A DNA stretch of 64,000 nt from Zhengitettix transpicula (taxonomy: Eukaryota; Arthropoda; Insecta; Orthoptera; Tetrigidae). The stretch lies in contig CM073596.1 in assembly GCA_037074705.1 (NCBI GenBank), positions 25,766,001-25,830,000 on the forward strand, read 5' to 3'. The notes under the pieces are model-generated. The model did not search any database and had not been told where the DNA came from. It saw nothing but the letters and a program-made list of their open reading frames with translations. Position numbers and translations under genes: made by a program. Positions 1-13,106 of this stretch are shown one piece after another. Every line of letters begins with the position of its first letter. Position 1 is the stretch's first letter.

Positions 1-3000
1 ATAAATGTAATGAACAATCAATCATGAAGCGAACTATGAATCAAAAAGTTATTTTACAATGTATTTTAAAATAGTTTTGTTACCCCAAAATTAGGACTGA
101 CCTTATTAGCATTACATATATTTGTAAGAGATGGAGAGAGAAATTCATGAGTACAAAACCTGCATTTAGGCGTTTCATATAAACATTAACACACGGAAAC
201 TGGAATTACGTATAAAAACATAACATACACGATACATTGGTTTTCGAGATTTTTGAACGAAATGTTGCGATATTAAAAAATCGAAAGTGATATGGTCATA
301 TTTTATATTATGCGAATTTGTCTCAGTGTGAAAGACGTAATATATGGAAAAAATAATTACGTCTTTAAAATCCCATGGATATAAGAAATGGCTACAAGTT
401 ATTGTTGTGAAGTATGAGAAGTGATCAATAGAGAAGGGTTCGGGCCACCGGATCTTGGAGAAGAGTGGATGCGATTTATTCTCGTTCAAGAAGGATCGAA
501 GATGATAACAGCCAAGGTGAAAACAGTTTGAGTATGAGATGGAGATGAGATCTGTGGTAAATCACCTCAAAATATTTAACATGGCGTAGTATATACAACT
601 CCAATTAATTGTATTTCAACAAAACTACTTCATGTAACAATATTCTGCAAGTCGTTATAAATTCTTATAACAGCTGAGTCTGTAAGTTTATTTAATTTAA
701 TTTCCGAGATTTTTAAAAGGTGATTCCCAGATATCAACACATAATTACAGAATCTTATTGAAGCTAATGACTGAGCTGAGTGATTTCTTGTTTCTTAATC
801 GTCACAAATTAATTCGGTTGAAGAGGGGGAATTAATTTATTCAGGGAAGGTCGGGATGAATTTGAACCTTGATGAACGTTTCGTCTGTGAGGAAGGGTTG
901 GGGTTTTTAGAATGGCGACGACCTCTGGCCCGAAGCCAAGGACACTCCCCTTAGTTTCTTTGGCACTGACCAATCCCCTTACATCATCATATTCCGAGGG
1001 TGGTACATGCGATTTTATAGCATAGCTTCTGGACGCAATTTATGTAATTACACTTTGCCCCCTTACGATCGTAGGCGAACCATATCGATGGGTGTCGTCA
1101 ACCCCTCGGACTTCGATCAAGGGCTAGAAATCGTCCTGGCGGAGACATGAGGTAGACTACGTACTGGAGGAATATATAACGTTCATGGCGTTGTGTCTGG
1201 AAAATTAATACATGGCTAGGCTTGTAAATACAACAGCAGAAGCAGAAGAAGAAAATTTGTAATGGAGACCATGTGAAACATTTTCTATGAATGTGCACGT
1301 ATAATAAAACGCATTAAAGTATCCAGCGTTGAAGAGGAAGACTGGAAAAGATTGTGTGACGACAGACTTGAATTTGAAGAAACTATTATTTGAAGTCAAA
1401 TATATTTTCAAATAACTCTGGACTTAAATAATTTCAGAACTTATCTTCATCAGCTTATCTAGGTTTTTCTATTGAATAACAGACTTAACTTCAGTCGTAA
1501 ATTACATTAAAAAACTCTGGTATATATTTCATTCGGCGTCAATTCATACAAGACTGGATTCAGGCGTTGAAGGGTCGAGCGTTGTCGTTCAGAACTGGCA
1601 GATCTAGGGTCCATTTCCTCTAAGTTTTATTCCAGGAGAAATGATAGTCACTTAGATTTTGTTAAGCAGTTAGTCGTTTCAAGTTGCTCCAACGCAACAG
1701 ACCCAAGATACGGTTGCGAAACTCCAACAATTGTCTACAAAATATTTTCACCTCTATAAAATTTTCATAATCGTTTTTTCTCCCCCAAAATGTCACCTCC
1801 ATATCTCGTGTTGTACATAAGTTCAATTTTGTTCTACCTCTACTCGTCCGACGTCCCAACTGTCAAAGAAAATTTTGTTGGTCATGGAAGTTTCTGGACG
1901 TGGTTCCCACACCCTTTGGTAGGTTCAGTGTCCTCTTGTTTTATGATTGTTCCACTTAGATTTGTGCGCCGACGCGTTTACCTGTTCCGGTTTCAGATAA
2001 TTTGAGTATATTTCGCACGTCGCTACCGAAACGGACTGGAAACAGTTCAAATAAAATTTCCAAATAACCTCGAGATACTAATTTGATGACGTTTTACGAA
2101 TATACTTGTAGTTTAAATAAACATAGCTGCAGAAAAGCTGTCATTGAAGGATTTATTTTCCTCTGTGACAGAGTTAATTGAGAATTACCACCATGAGACA
2201 GAGGCTGAAGACAGATTAATTCTAAATTTAAACTGTATATGTGTATTAAGGGAGGTTACACACTGAATATGTAATGGACGTAGTTTATAATAACTGTACG
2301 TAGTATTTGTATTTTTACTGTTGCAATTAGTAAATCTGTATTTCAGTCAGATTAATGAAGTGTTATTTTAATTTTCGTTGAAAAATAATAAGCCTTGCAG
2401 CTGTTTAAAAGGTCTCGCTAGAGCCATGCTATTTGGATTTGTACATCTCTGTCATTACATTTCTATTTCTCTGTCTCTCTGACACTCTTTGACCTACTTT
2501 CAAATATAGTACTACTACTGTTACCGCGTGAGTGTGTTTGTAAGATATGCGTTTGTAGAACTATTAGCAGCAGCAGAGGCAGTGGAGTTTAAACTCTGCA
2601 AAGTGCTTCATACTTTCGCGAGAACTTTGTTTAATGTCTCTTCGGTTAGACCGTAATGGTTTTCCTCCCTCCGTACGTATAAAGTTGAATGAATATTCTC
2701 GCTGACTTGTTTCCCTCCACATTTCTATCTCTTCTCACAAGCAGGAGCATCTGCAGCAAAGATAATGGTTACTTCGTCAGAATAATTACCCTCTATTACT
2801 TTTAAACGGTTTCACCGGGAAACTGGAAGTAGCTGTTGCGAATGGGAGATGCACGATTAAATTAATATTTATGGTGGAATGCAAATCATTTTTATAAACG
2901 TCGATTAAATTTTTACCACTGGGAAATTCTGATACTTTTACGCGTCGTTAACTTAGTCTCTTTGTGCAAAATAATTTTACTTTAAGTTTTCACGAAAAAG

Positions 3001-3344
3001 TTTTCGTTGTTGTTGGGAATTGATGATTGCTGGACGTAGAACATTCTCGCGGCTTGTCTTTCAGAGTCACGCAAAAGGAGTGTGCTGTTGGGCTTTGTTA
3101 ATTGACAATTACACCGTCAATAATTTCGATTTATTACACCCCACGCAGAATTCTTTTATTGTCTTATGTGTGCCACACCAATCACTCCGGTAGTCCAATC
3201 ATTTCAATTCCATGATTACTGCCCACCGCTACACACACGCTTTTGTAAGACATTTGTTTAAGTTATCATTCTATTACGATGTTTGGAAAAAAAAATTGTG
3301 CTGTAGTATTAATTCTATGTCAAGGGATATATATATGTATGTAT
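1..3344. other. Gene-free AT-rich stretch
   Basis: No frame here looks like a conserved protein and I recognise no RNA gene or mobile element. Most of the stretch is AT-rich and low in complexity. Two patches are richer in GC and CpG, around 890-1170 and 2640-2840. They could be older unique or regulatory DNA or decayed repeats, but nothing in them identifies a function. Confidence 0.5.
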
Positions 3345-4427
3345 TGTAACGATCACAATATGGCGTTAATTAATTTAAAGAATTTAAGAAACAAAAATAT
3401 TTTTATTTGATTGCATTAAAGATAATTACAACAAAATATGAGATCTCATTCTCTCAGGGCCTTGACTGGGTTTGATAATGGACACAACAAATGGATTTTA
3501 AAATATTATTAACAAATTTAAACAATATTTCGATAGAAATAAATATAAATAAATAAATTAACTCTGATTGACAATTAAAAGAGAACGCAACCTGACTTTA
3601 TCCTTTAATTAAAATTTACAATTAATCATTAGTTTTGGTTTAAATACTTACGTAGTGTCCAGCTGGTACCAGCATTCTTTTTGGTTTCGGAAGTACACTA
3701 TTGCAAAATTTTACACTGATTCTAAAATGTCGACTCACAGATTTTACACTATTGAAGTCAAAACTGATAGGCTCGCAGGAACTCGGATGATCCTCCCGAA
3801 TGTCTGCTTGCCTTACCGGAATCCTATGATTCGTAGATTTATTAGTCTTTTACTGAATTGGACGTAAACTGCAACGTATCTTCTTGCCGATTTATTTCAA
3901 CTGTTTAGTCTTTTGGAGCGAACTAACTTTTTTTTAGCTCCTGGCTGCAGACGTAAAAAGACTGACTTCCTTTCTTGGCTGGCTACAGACGTAAAACTCT
4001 CTTAGACTTTCCTGGCTGGCTGTATACGTAAACTGCTTTTACATAGCGATATTTACGAGGTAATACTTCCGTGAATGTTTTTAATTTGTCTTAAATTCAC
4101 AACTTTGTTTAATAATACATTAACGACGGCTAGTCTCTGCTTATTTGTTCCGTCCTCTGAAATGTCCCGCCACCAACTGACTCCTAACCTTCTTTCTCCG
4201 CTAACTAACAGTTATATTACTTGTTCTGCTCCTCACGATGTTTATCCGCAAACTGACTCGTAGTGCTCTCGAGTTTGAGCACGCATACGCCATTTTTGAC
4301 TTTTCGACAAAGCAAGTGAGCTCGCTTTTCCATTGTCGCTTTGTTCGATCAGACCGCTATAATGTATTTCTCAAAGAATTCAAATTTTATGCCCAAACAA
4401 TTAATGGTCTAAAGAATTGGAATTGCA
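3345..4427 (-). mobile_element. Solo LTR, family I, copy A
   Basis: About 1.08 kb bounded by TGTAAC at the left and TTGCA at the right. The flanks are ATATATAT-like on the left and ATATAG on the right. It shares ordered blocks with the elements at 15.7-16.7 kb and 34.6-35.7 kb, including a block around CAGGG..TTGACTGGGTTTGAT, GTACCAGCATTC and AGGAACTCGGATGATC. The minus orientation is inferred from the copy at 34.6 kb, where LTR-end and primer-site modules lie at the left edge. No gag or pol sequence is adjacent, so it is best read as a solo LTR of a Gypsy-like element. The family name is an inference. Confidence 0.7.
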
Positions 4428-6850
4428 ATATAGATGATGTAGGAGTAAAATGATGAAGAATACATCACGCAAATATTCTTGGCTCGTCTTCTCACGCATT
4501 CTTCGTCGTTTTTTTTTGTACTCCGCCCACACACGGCATCCATCCTTCCACCACTAGTACCGAGATGCATCAGTTTGTCAGTCACGTAAGCCATTTACGG
4601 AGCAATTCAAACAACTTTTTTCCCCACTCTTTCTCCCCGTCTCTCTTTCTCTCTCCCTCTCCTTCCCATTCTCCGAACATCTTATTTTCTCTTTCCCGAC
4701 CAGGACTCAAGCATCACCGCAACGGTTGCGAAGTAATTCCACGTGACGTCTTGTTCACAGACAGACTTCGTCCTTCCTTCCTTCCTTCCTTTAGATAAAT
4801 GTGGTGTCAGATGGTGGAGAGTTAGAAAGATGAGTCTGGAAAAACATACACGCGCGTCTTTGCCAATTACACGGTCTGTCACAGCGGAAGGGTTGGATCG
4901 CGGGAAAGGAAAGTAGTACGGAGTGAGCAACAATTTTGATTGTTTTTTCAAGAAACGAAATTGTAAAATTGTGAACGTTCAACTACAAAAATTTCTAATA
5001 GAATGCAAGCAGAAAGGAAGCAAACATGGGGAATGAGATAAATCTGGAGGATTTTTGAAACAAGTTTGATTGCGATGAAAAATTTAGTGTAAAAAAAAAT
5101 TAGTTGGCAGGGGGCAAGAATCTTTGAGAAGACCAAATTTAAATGACTAAAAATACAAGTTGCACCGTTAAAAGCGAATAAGTTAAATAATTGTAGTTAT
5201 CACAATATCTAAATTTTTGTCGTGAAATTTGACTTTATTCTGACTGATCCTAAAAAAAAAAGGAAGACAAAACAAAATCATCAGTTTTTGTTCACTGCCG
5301 GGTGTTATTTGTATAAAAACTGTGCGGTCAAATAATCATGGACCTACTTGGTTCAGTAGAGCCCGAGAAAGGCTGATAAAACAGTTCTCATTTTTTATAT
5401 GTGGATCCTATCCTATACTTTTTCAATATTTTCACATCTATGGCACGTATCAGTTTCTACCTTCCACTTTTATTTTTTTCCTTTCATCTGTCTACTGCCT
5501 GCTATCTCTGACTGTCTTCCACTCTAAGATAAGAAGGCTTATTGTTCCTATCGCGCTGGAATTGCGTGCGTGAACCTTGCCGGGATTATCACGGAGCGAT
5601 CTAATTTCGCTAATGGAATTTAACTCTCGTCTTAACAATCCGTTTGGTATCGTTGATGATGCTGTGACATATATATGTGTATGTAATCGGATCTCCTAAT
5701 TTAATGCTAATCTGACCCAAAGCGTTTAACTGAAGACGATCGCAAACTTAGCAGCTTCGTAACGAGATTGAAGTAGCACTCAAAGCCATCGTCAGTTTGT
5801 TAATTACATAATTACCAAATACGGAAGGGATATGTTAGTGTTTTTCGAGATACGTTCGACGTTTTTGTGTATGTAGCCTACAGTAAATCTCAAAGTTATT
5901 AAGTAATGTGGATGGACAATTGAACAAAACTAACGATAGTGAACTATAATCACCACGAAATAATTCTGTAATAAGAACACGCATAAAAATGTACCAAATT
6001 TATCCGCTCTATTTAAATTATAGGCTAGTAATATCACTAATATTTTTTAAAAAATCTAAGAAGTAAGAATTATTCACCTAAGATCTATAATAAATAGAAA
6101 ATTCAATCTGGAAAACATTTTCTCCGCGTTTATTTGACCTAAATTTTCATTTAAATTATAAGTAAAATTATACATAATTAATTATAAATTGTCACGTGTT
6201 AAATATTTTGTTTTCTTTAAATTACTTTAGATAACGAATTTAACTGAAAATGTCACCTGAAGTGGGCCCAATTAGATGAAACTTTGATAAGTTAAATTAT
6301 ATTATTTTAAAATTTATAATAACATTTTCTTGACTAATAGGCTGGTTTTTTTCACATGCATCGAATTTAACTTCTATCAAGGGCATTCTTTTTGCACAAA
6401 ATTTTTCTATGGCTTTGCATGATTATGTTCCTAGAATCATCACAATATTCTTCCTATCTAATTTATTTTATTCTCTCTGATTTTAGTATCAAGTGACTGA
6501 AGCATAAAAATAACTGCAATTTTTTCTCAGAATATTTTGTTGTGTGGGAAATATTATTCCGCACTTTTACGGGAATTTCTGATGGCAGTGAAAATACGTC
6601 ACTTGGAGAGATAAATTTCACTATCATGACGAATTTTATAATTTTGCTAGAATGGACTCCTTTCTTCCAAAAAAAATGTTTAAATAATAACATTTTGACG
6701 TATGTTTTTAACAATACGATATATTTGTTGAAAATCTACAGAAAATTAACATTTATAATAATTAAGAATAATTTATTAATGATACTTTTAATTAACAACA
6801 CAAGAACGCTTCTGGACATATTTCATATTATCATCAGCCTGCCTCAGGAA
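4428..6850. other. Gene-free stretch with pyrimidine-rich patch
   Basis: 4610-4700 is a C/T-rich tract, which creates spurious serine/proline/phenylalanine-rich open frames. A GC-richer patch lies at about 5290-5640. The rest is AT-rich. I see no gene, RNA or recognisable element. Confidence 0.5.
4771..4791. repeat. (TTCC)n microsatellite
   Basis: About five TTCC units in a row, at the end of the pyrimidine-rich patch. Confidence 0.9.
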
Positions 6851-7465
6851 ACTATATATGACGTATATTGAATTTAAATTCGCCATGGAAGTTGATAGAA
6901 GATTTACAAATAATTTTAATTGAATTTGTTTAGTCAGAAAGAGCCTAAAAAAGTACAAATATGTACCGAGACTTAAATTTAAAATTAAAACTATATATGA
7001 CGTATATTAAATTTAAATTGGCCATGGAAGTTGATACAAGATTGTTAAATAATTTTAACTGAATTTGTTTAGTTAGAAACAGCCTGAAAAAGTAGAAATA
7101 TGTACCGAGACTTAAATTTAAAATTAAAACTATATATGACGTATATTAAATTTAAATAAGCCATGGAAGTTGATACACGATTTCCTAATAATTTTAACTT
7201 AATTTTTTCAGCCAGACACAGCCTAAAAATGTACAAACATGTACAGAGACTTAAAACTAAAAACTAAAACTATATACGACGTATATTAAATTTAAATTGA
7301 CTATGGCAGTTGATAGAAGATATCCAAATAATTTTAACTGAATTTGTTCAGTCAGAAACAGCCTTAAAAAGTACAAATATGTACAGACACATAAAATTAA
7401 AATTTGATACTATATGTGACGTATATTAAATTTAAATTGGACATCAAAGTTGATAGAAGATTAAC
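6851..7465. repeat. Tandem repeat, period about 140 bp, about 4.5 units
   Basis: The marker ACTATATATGACGTATAT or a close variant recurs at about 6851, 6990, 7129, 7269 and 7409, giving spacings of 139-140 bp. Each unit continues with a GCCATGGAAGTTGATA-like block, an AATAATTTTAACTGAATTTG-like block, a CAGCCT block and an ATGTACCGAGAC-like block. Units have diverged by substitutions with almost no length change. The last unit stops partway, near 7465. Confidence 0.92.
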
Positions 7466-9526
7466 TTAATTTGTTTATTCAGTTGTTTCTTTAATATCAC
7501 GTCTGAAGAGATCTTTAAACAAAGGGAAGAAACGTCACTTAATATTTTAAATTATGTAATAAATATCATTTTTATGTTTCTAAAAAAATATTATGCCATT
7601 ATCTATTAATTTAAATATGTACGTGAAGTTTCTTCTTTGAGAATTAAAGTTTTATGATTAATAATTCTTTTAATTATAAAAATTTTTAATGTTCCGATAA
7701 ATTAACCTAAATTAATTTTTATTAAATTAAAACACTACATATTCTAAAAATATGCTTATTTTTACAGCATTAAATCTATTAATCTCATAACTGTAAACAA
7801 AATTTCCTAAGACAAATGAGTAACCCTCAATTCTTATTTCAAACACATTATGATTCACAAATATCAATATTGTTTATAAAAATAATTACGTGTGATGGAA
7901 CCTTTCCCAATCTATTAACAAAAAGAATCCTGAATTTCAACACGACTAATTAAGCATATAAAGGATCGGAAAATAAATTCAATAAATTCTTCTGATTTAT
8001 ACGTCAATATTTTTTCACTATTATATTTTCAAAATCTATTGTTTTCGTTTGTTTAATATATTTTGGTTATTAATTATTTCCAGATGTTGAGTATTTGTCA
8101 TCAATGTATTTTTCTACGCGTAACTCATTGCTGTATGTTTCTATGTATGTCTTTAAATGTTTTCTGAATTGTCCATTTCAGCAGAAAGACTAAATTATTT
8201 TAAATATGTTAGGAAAAACAGTAATAAGAAATTAAATGTACGTTTTACGTAGAATTTAACAAAATAAATAATGAATTACAGGTACTTTTACGGAATTAGT
8301 ACAATTAACGCTTAACAGATTGATTTGGAGAAACTTAATGGGTGTATTTTTCTGGGATGTTCCATATCACCCTCTGTGGCGGTTGGATGGTTGTGTTAAT
8401 TCGTCCGTGAATGCGAAGAGGGCGAAATCAGGAGCTCAGCAACCCTTGTAATCGCGCCTGTAGTAGAGACTTCCTCCCTTTCCCCTTCTATCTTTTCTTG
8501 CTGACACGAACGATGCTGACTTGGTCTCTATCTTTCTCTCTCTCTGTCTCTCCCTCCCCCGGTCTCTCCGGGGTGGCTCCAGTTGGCTCCGAGCCACCCT
8601 TCCACCTTCTAACCTCCTCTCTCTGTCCCGTGAGGAACACCCACCTACATACACACTGTGCAAACATATCCCCGTTAACTTTCTTTTCCAATCCGTGAAG
8701 AACGCCGTCGTCTTAGGAGATCCTCGGTACAATCTCCGGTGACATGCTGAAAAGGCGAAGAAGATGGAAGCAGAAGGAAGGGATTGAATCAACGTTATAC
8801 GAGCTGTTGAATCATCTTTCCGTAAATTTCGAACTGTCTCCACGTCAGACCCGACATTGAAATATCAAATCCGTAATAATATATACAAATTTTTCTGATA
8901 GTGCAGTATATTATAGAAAAACAATATAAACAAAAATTGTTGCAATACTATAATGAAGTTTCTTTGAAGATTTTTCTTACTTATATCTTGCAAGACGTAC
9001 TGGAGGAGACATACAATCATGGAAAAAACAATACATATTTGTTAATCATTATAATTTAATCAATTCTACATTGACGAATTATTTTCTTATAAAAAATTGG
9101 ATATGTGTGTATATTATTATGATTTCACATATATGATTATTAATGTGTAAGAAATTCAAGTGAGAACGGTTGATAATTAACGAAATTGCACAAAATTGAT
9201 ATTTTACTTTTGAAGAGTTGGCGTCTTCGTTATTTTTGCATTTATTTTATACAATGAACCATGCTTCATACTTTAGGCTTTGTGGTATCCAATATGTCGA
9301 CTGTTGGGCCTTACTAAAGTTAATTTATTTGTTGATGTTATTTTAGCAACAAAAATTTCGTTCTAATGACAACATGTACTGAATATACTGTAATAATAAT
9401 TAGTCACATTAGTTCTCAGCCTTGAAACTAAAATAATACAGTCATTATGATCCTCAATTGGTTTGAAACACTTACAAAAATATTTAGTTAAAAGATATAA
9501 ATAAATAATTTAAGTATACAGCTATT

Positions 9527-9529
<3 letters not shown>
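7466..9529. other. Gene-free stretch with one GC-rich patch
   Basis: AT-rich apart from about 8380-8860, which is GC- and CT-rich and yields overlapping open frames on both strands of up to 135 codons. These frames are biased in composition (runs of arginine, glutamate and serine) and have no recognisable domain, so I treat them as composition artefacts. Confidence 0.5.

Positions 9530-9568
<39 letters not shown>
9530..9568. repeat. (AT)n microsatellite
   Basis: An uninterrupted run of about 19 AT dinucleotides. Confidence 0.97.
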
Positions 9569-9570
<2 letters not shown>

Positions 9571-9654
9571 CTTACGGAAGGCATGGAAGGGAATTACACA
9601 AAAATAACGCGAAAAAAACAACTAATAGGATACTATGGATGTCGCAGAGTTTAA

Positions 9655-9690
9655 CTATGACAACCCGGGCAACGCCGCCACTCAGCAAGT
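9655..9690. repeat. Fragment with CCCGGGCAACGCCG terminal motif
   Basis: The motif CCCGGGCAACGCCG..ACTCAGC resembles the reverse complement of the motif at 18973-18999 (TACTAGCTGGG..CGTTTCCCG). From memory, such GC-rich end motifs close several arthropod repeats. This is probably a short remnant of the same element type. The outer limits cannot be set. Confidence 0.3.
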
Positions 9691-9812
9691 GAGAAAATTA
9701 TAGTGAATTTTCAATACCGGACTTCTCGATTCTAGAAGATACGGGCCACCAAGTCAATGTATGTCTTTCCGATGACTGTAAATTGGGGTTTTCTATGTTC
9801 TTTTCTACTAAT

Positions 9813-10140
9813 AATTTTTTGAAATGGTAGACAGGCTATCTATGGAGTAATCCACATAATGGCAACTCCCCTCTTATAGGAAAAGGAGTGAAAGGGGGAT
9901 GCGGAAAGCTAGAGCAAGGTAGCCAAGGGTTAACTAGGGCCCCCGGGCTGTGGTTTAAGGATCCTACTCGACAATTCACCTAAAAAACACTAGAAAAAAT
10001 TGCATCAGGTACGTCGGGCATTTGGTACTTGTCCCACGCCCTTCCGATGGCGGGAGATGCTGTGGGGTCGCAGCTTTCCCTCGCCTGCCTCGACCACTTT
10101 AGGAGGCACCTGGCCGACTATTCCAATAAGAATAGCGGAA
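9813..10140 (-). mobile_element. Retroposon R, copy 1a (5'-truncated)
   Basis: Homologous over its length to the full-length copy at 17995-18541. The left end carries the T-rich complement of an A-tail, followed by ACAGGCTA..TAATCCAC, CAACTCCCCT, AGGGCCCCCGGGCT, AAGGATCCTAC and GTACTTGTCCCACGCCCTTC. It stops at ATTCCAATAAGAATAGCGG, so it lacks the 5' hairpin region. It is well diverged from the other copies, which suggests an older insertion. Confidence 0.85.
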
Positions 10141-10153
10141 AAATGTGATGGCA

Positions 10154-10262
10154 TTTTTATTTTTTAGGGTAACAGGCTACATGAGGGTAATCCACATGGT
10201 GGCAATCCCCTTTAATAGAATAGGAAGGGATTTGAAAGGGAGGATGCGGAATCGGTTAGAGA
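10154..10262 (-). mobile_element. Retroposon R, copy 1b (3' end only)
   Basis: A second T-rich tail followed by AGGGTAACAGGCTACATGAG and the 3'-terminal 100 bp or so of the family, ending at GATGCGGAATCGG. It lies 14 bp from copy 1a in the same orientation. The pair may be a small tandem of the kind seen at 11.8-12.6 kb and 38.0-38.5 kb. Confidence 0.85.
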
Positions 10263-11812
10263 TAACTCTACTACGAGTTCTACAAGTTTTTGTGTAAATA
10301 TACAATTTGACGCGGAGGCTTCTGATTCATTCGAGGATTCTATATTAAATGCACATATTTTGTAATTCGTTTACCGAAAATATTTATCGCAGTAGTTTAT
10401 TTTAACGATTATAGCCTTCCGTGGAAACTTTGGTTGTTAAAACATATCGGAGGGGGCTTTAGACCATGTCTCTCAATTTTCCAGTGCTGTGGATAGCTCA
10501 GACTACTAAAGTGGAACAGAAGCACATTAAGTGGATGGTTTGGAGTGGAAGTAAAAGGGGAGGGGGAGGAGGGGTTAAGTAGCACATAGCGTTCGTAATA
10601 GCAAGGATCATTAGACGATGAACAAGTGGCTCTTATATGAATGCACACACTCGGAGACAGAGAGAATCCTCGCCTCTCGCCCTCTGTCCCTGTCTAGCCT
10701 GCTCATAGCTAAGCAATATTTAGAAAGATAATCCTGGAAGAGAGAGGAGGAAGGGGAAGCGAGAATATTCATCCAGCAGCTCGAAATTGCAAGATTGCTG
10801 CAGCAGCAGCAGCAGTGTGACCTGGAAAATTTGCAAATTTGGCACGAAATTCTGAGACACGGGATAACACACAGAGAGAGAAATGCTCATCGAGAGCAAC
10901 TGTGGAAGCTAATAGTAAATATTAAGGCGAAGGGCTGGAAAACTCTCCGGTAATCTCCGCTACAAGTTATCCCATTCCTTTTTGAGCAGTTGACAAGAAT
11001 ATAAAAAATTCTAACACACTCGTAATGCACATAATTGTTTAAAAATTAAGTAATTAAAGTTAAATTAACATATATTGGAAATCACGGAAAAAAGTTTTGA
11101 TTTGTATCTCAGGGAAAATTAATTGCACAATTAATGCCGTTTAGAGTCCGCTAGACAGCGTAATGACAAGGTAGCCTAGTCTAATTACAGGAACGGTTGC
11201 CATTGCTATGCAGGAATTCGAATAACAAAGAAATTGCCAGTGTTCTGTAGTTTATTTATCTGATTGTAATTCATGGTACATTGGGCGAACAAAAAGGTTA
11301 CTAGCAAAAAAAAGTCATAAAAATAATTCCATTCATACAGTCTCCAAACATATAATCAATTCGAAATTTTTATTTGAATGGCAAAATGCGAAAATATTGA
11401 CACCGGATTTTATTCCAGAATTGTATTCAACATGCTTCTTATTAAATCTGTCATCACTGTCATCAACGTAAAAACTTAAACGTGGCTACGGTCCCTTAAC
11501 TTAAGGCTAACCCGTCTTTTCTTTTATATTATCTTTGAGTTTGCTTTAGAGATCGTCATCTAGTTTGTGCGGTGTGTCGATCTAGAATTTTTGATTCATC
11601 AAAAGAAAAAGAAAATGACTGTAGAACCATTTTTTGGTATTTACTTACCACTTGATTGTCTACTTCTTTAACTAATTACCTAAGATTCAACACCGACGTT
11701 TTACATTTTATAATTTCAGGAATTAAAATATATATTAATCAACATTAAAGACAGGTTTTTCTTACAGTTATAAAAGATTTGAAAAACAGATAAAAAGACT
11801 ATTTTAAGACTG
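10263..11812. other. Gene-free stretch, GC-richer at left
   Basis: 10400-10980 is richer in GC and purines and includes a (CAG)n run at 10797-10815 and a TGCAAATTTG-like palindrome. No frame is convincing as a protein. The remainder is AT-rich with nothing recognised. Confidence 0.5.
10797..10815. repeat. (CAG)n trinucleotide run
   Basis: A short run of six CAG units after a CTG. It sits in a GC-richer patch but no long frame supports a polyglutamine exon. Confidence 0.85.
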
Positions 11813-12575
11813 CCTCGTAAACTAGTCAAGGCACGGAGAGGGGAAAGCTGCGACCCCACAGATAACCCCTCTCTCGCCATCGGAACGGCGTGGGACAAGT
11901 ACCAAATGCCCGACATACCTGATGCAGGTTTTTTGAGGGTTTTCCCTTCATCACTTTTAGGCGAATTGCCGGGTAGGATCCTTAAACCATAGCCCGGGGG
12001 CCCTAGTTAACCCTTGGCTACCTTCCTCTACCTTTCCGCATCCCCCCTTTCAGATCTCTTCCTATGCTATTAAAGGGGAGTTGCCACCACGTGGATCACC
12101 CTCATGTAGCCTGTTACCCTAAAAAAAACTCCCTCGTCCATCCTGATGAAGGTTTTTTTATGGTTTGTCCTGCTTCACTTTTAGGCGAATTGCCGGGTAG
12201 GATCCTTAAACCATAGCCCGGGGGCCCTAGTTAACCCTTGGCTACCTTCCTCTACCTTTCCGCATCCCCCCTTTCAGATCTCTTCCTATGCTATTAAAGG
12301 GGAGTTGCCACCACGTGGATCACCCTCATGTAGCCTGTTACCCTAAAAAAAACTCCCTCGTCCATCCTGATGAAGGTTTTTTTATGGTTTGTCCTGCTTC
12401 ACTTTTAGGCGAATTGCCGGGTAGGATCCTTAAACTACATCCCGGGTTCCGTACTTAACCGTTGACTAACTTTCTCTACCCTTCTGCATCCCCCCCTTTA
12501 AAATCCCTTCCTATGCTATTAAAGGCGAGTTGCCACCACGTGGCTTACACTCATGTAGCCTGTTAGTCTAAAAAC
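11813..12575 (+). mobile_element. Retroposon R, copy 2, with internal tandem triplication
   Basis: Starts within the element at a CTGCCTC(C)TAAACT-like site and runs through GGCACGGAGAGGGGAAAGC and GTGGGACAAGTACC to the 3' end. The 3' portion, beginning at GCGAATTGCCGGG, then repeats with starts at about 11961, 12185 and 12409, a period of 224 bp. Each repeat ends in TAGCCTGTTA plus an A-run or its remnant. The first two repeats are near-identical and the third is more diverged. Confidence 0.93.
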
Positions 12576-13092
12576 TTAATTTTCAATGTTAAATTTTTAG
12601 TTTCCAGCAAATGTGTGCGTGTGACTTTTAAATTTGGTTGCGAAATGAAAGCAAGGTCTTTAAACTACAGAATAGTGTAGACCAAATACTGTCCCAGTGT
12701 TAACATTTTCTTCCCACAACTCATTAAATATTTAATTCTGCCCATGCAACTCCTTCACCTTTTTCTTATTTATTAATGTTTATAGTTTGATTTCATAAAG
12801 TTTTCTAAAAATCTGATTAAATATTGCACCGACAAAAAGTCTTATTACCACGCATATTTGATTTTTAGCATTTATTTATGGCACATTTACAATTGTGAAA
12901 TACTCTAGTCACATCCCCTATTTTTGGACTGTTTACTGACCAGCTTTTACATCGTTCTATTTCAGACACATCTTCCACGAAGCTAGTTCAAATTTTTGTC
13001 ATAAATGCTTTATCTTCTTCACGAGAAAAAGACTTGACGAGAATCCTTCCAGACGGATTGGGTCGATTACCTGCTCTGAAGATAAGGAAAAT

Positions 13093-13106
13093 GGGGGGGG
13101 GGGGGG
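13093..13106. repeat. Poly-G tract
   Basis: A run of 14 G residues. Runs of this length are prone to sequencing error. Confidence 0.95.

Noticed and set aside
6851..7465. CRISPR array
   Set aside because: The 140-bp units are similar along their whole length, with no short constant repeats separated by unique spacers, and the context is eukaryotic.
8436..8843. 135-codon minus-strand frame and overlapping frames on both strands
   Set aside because: Located in a CT/GA-rich patch. Residues are dominated by R, E, K and S, with no domain, and several frames are open at once, which composition alone explains.
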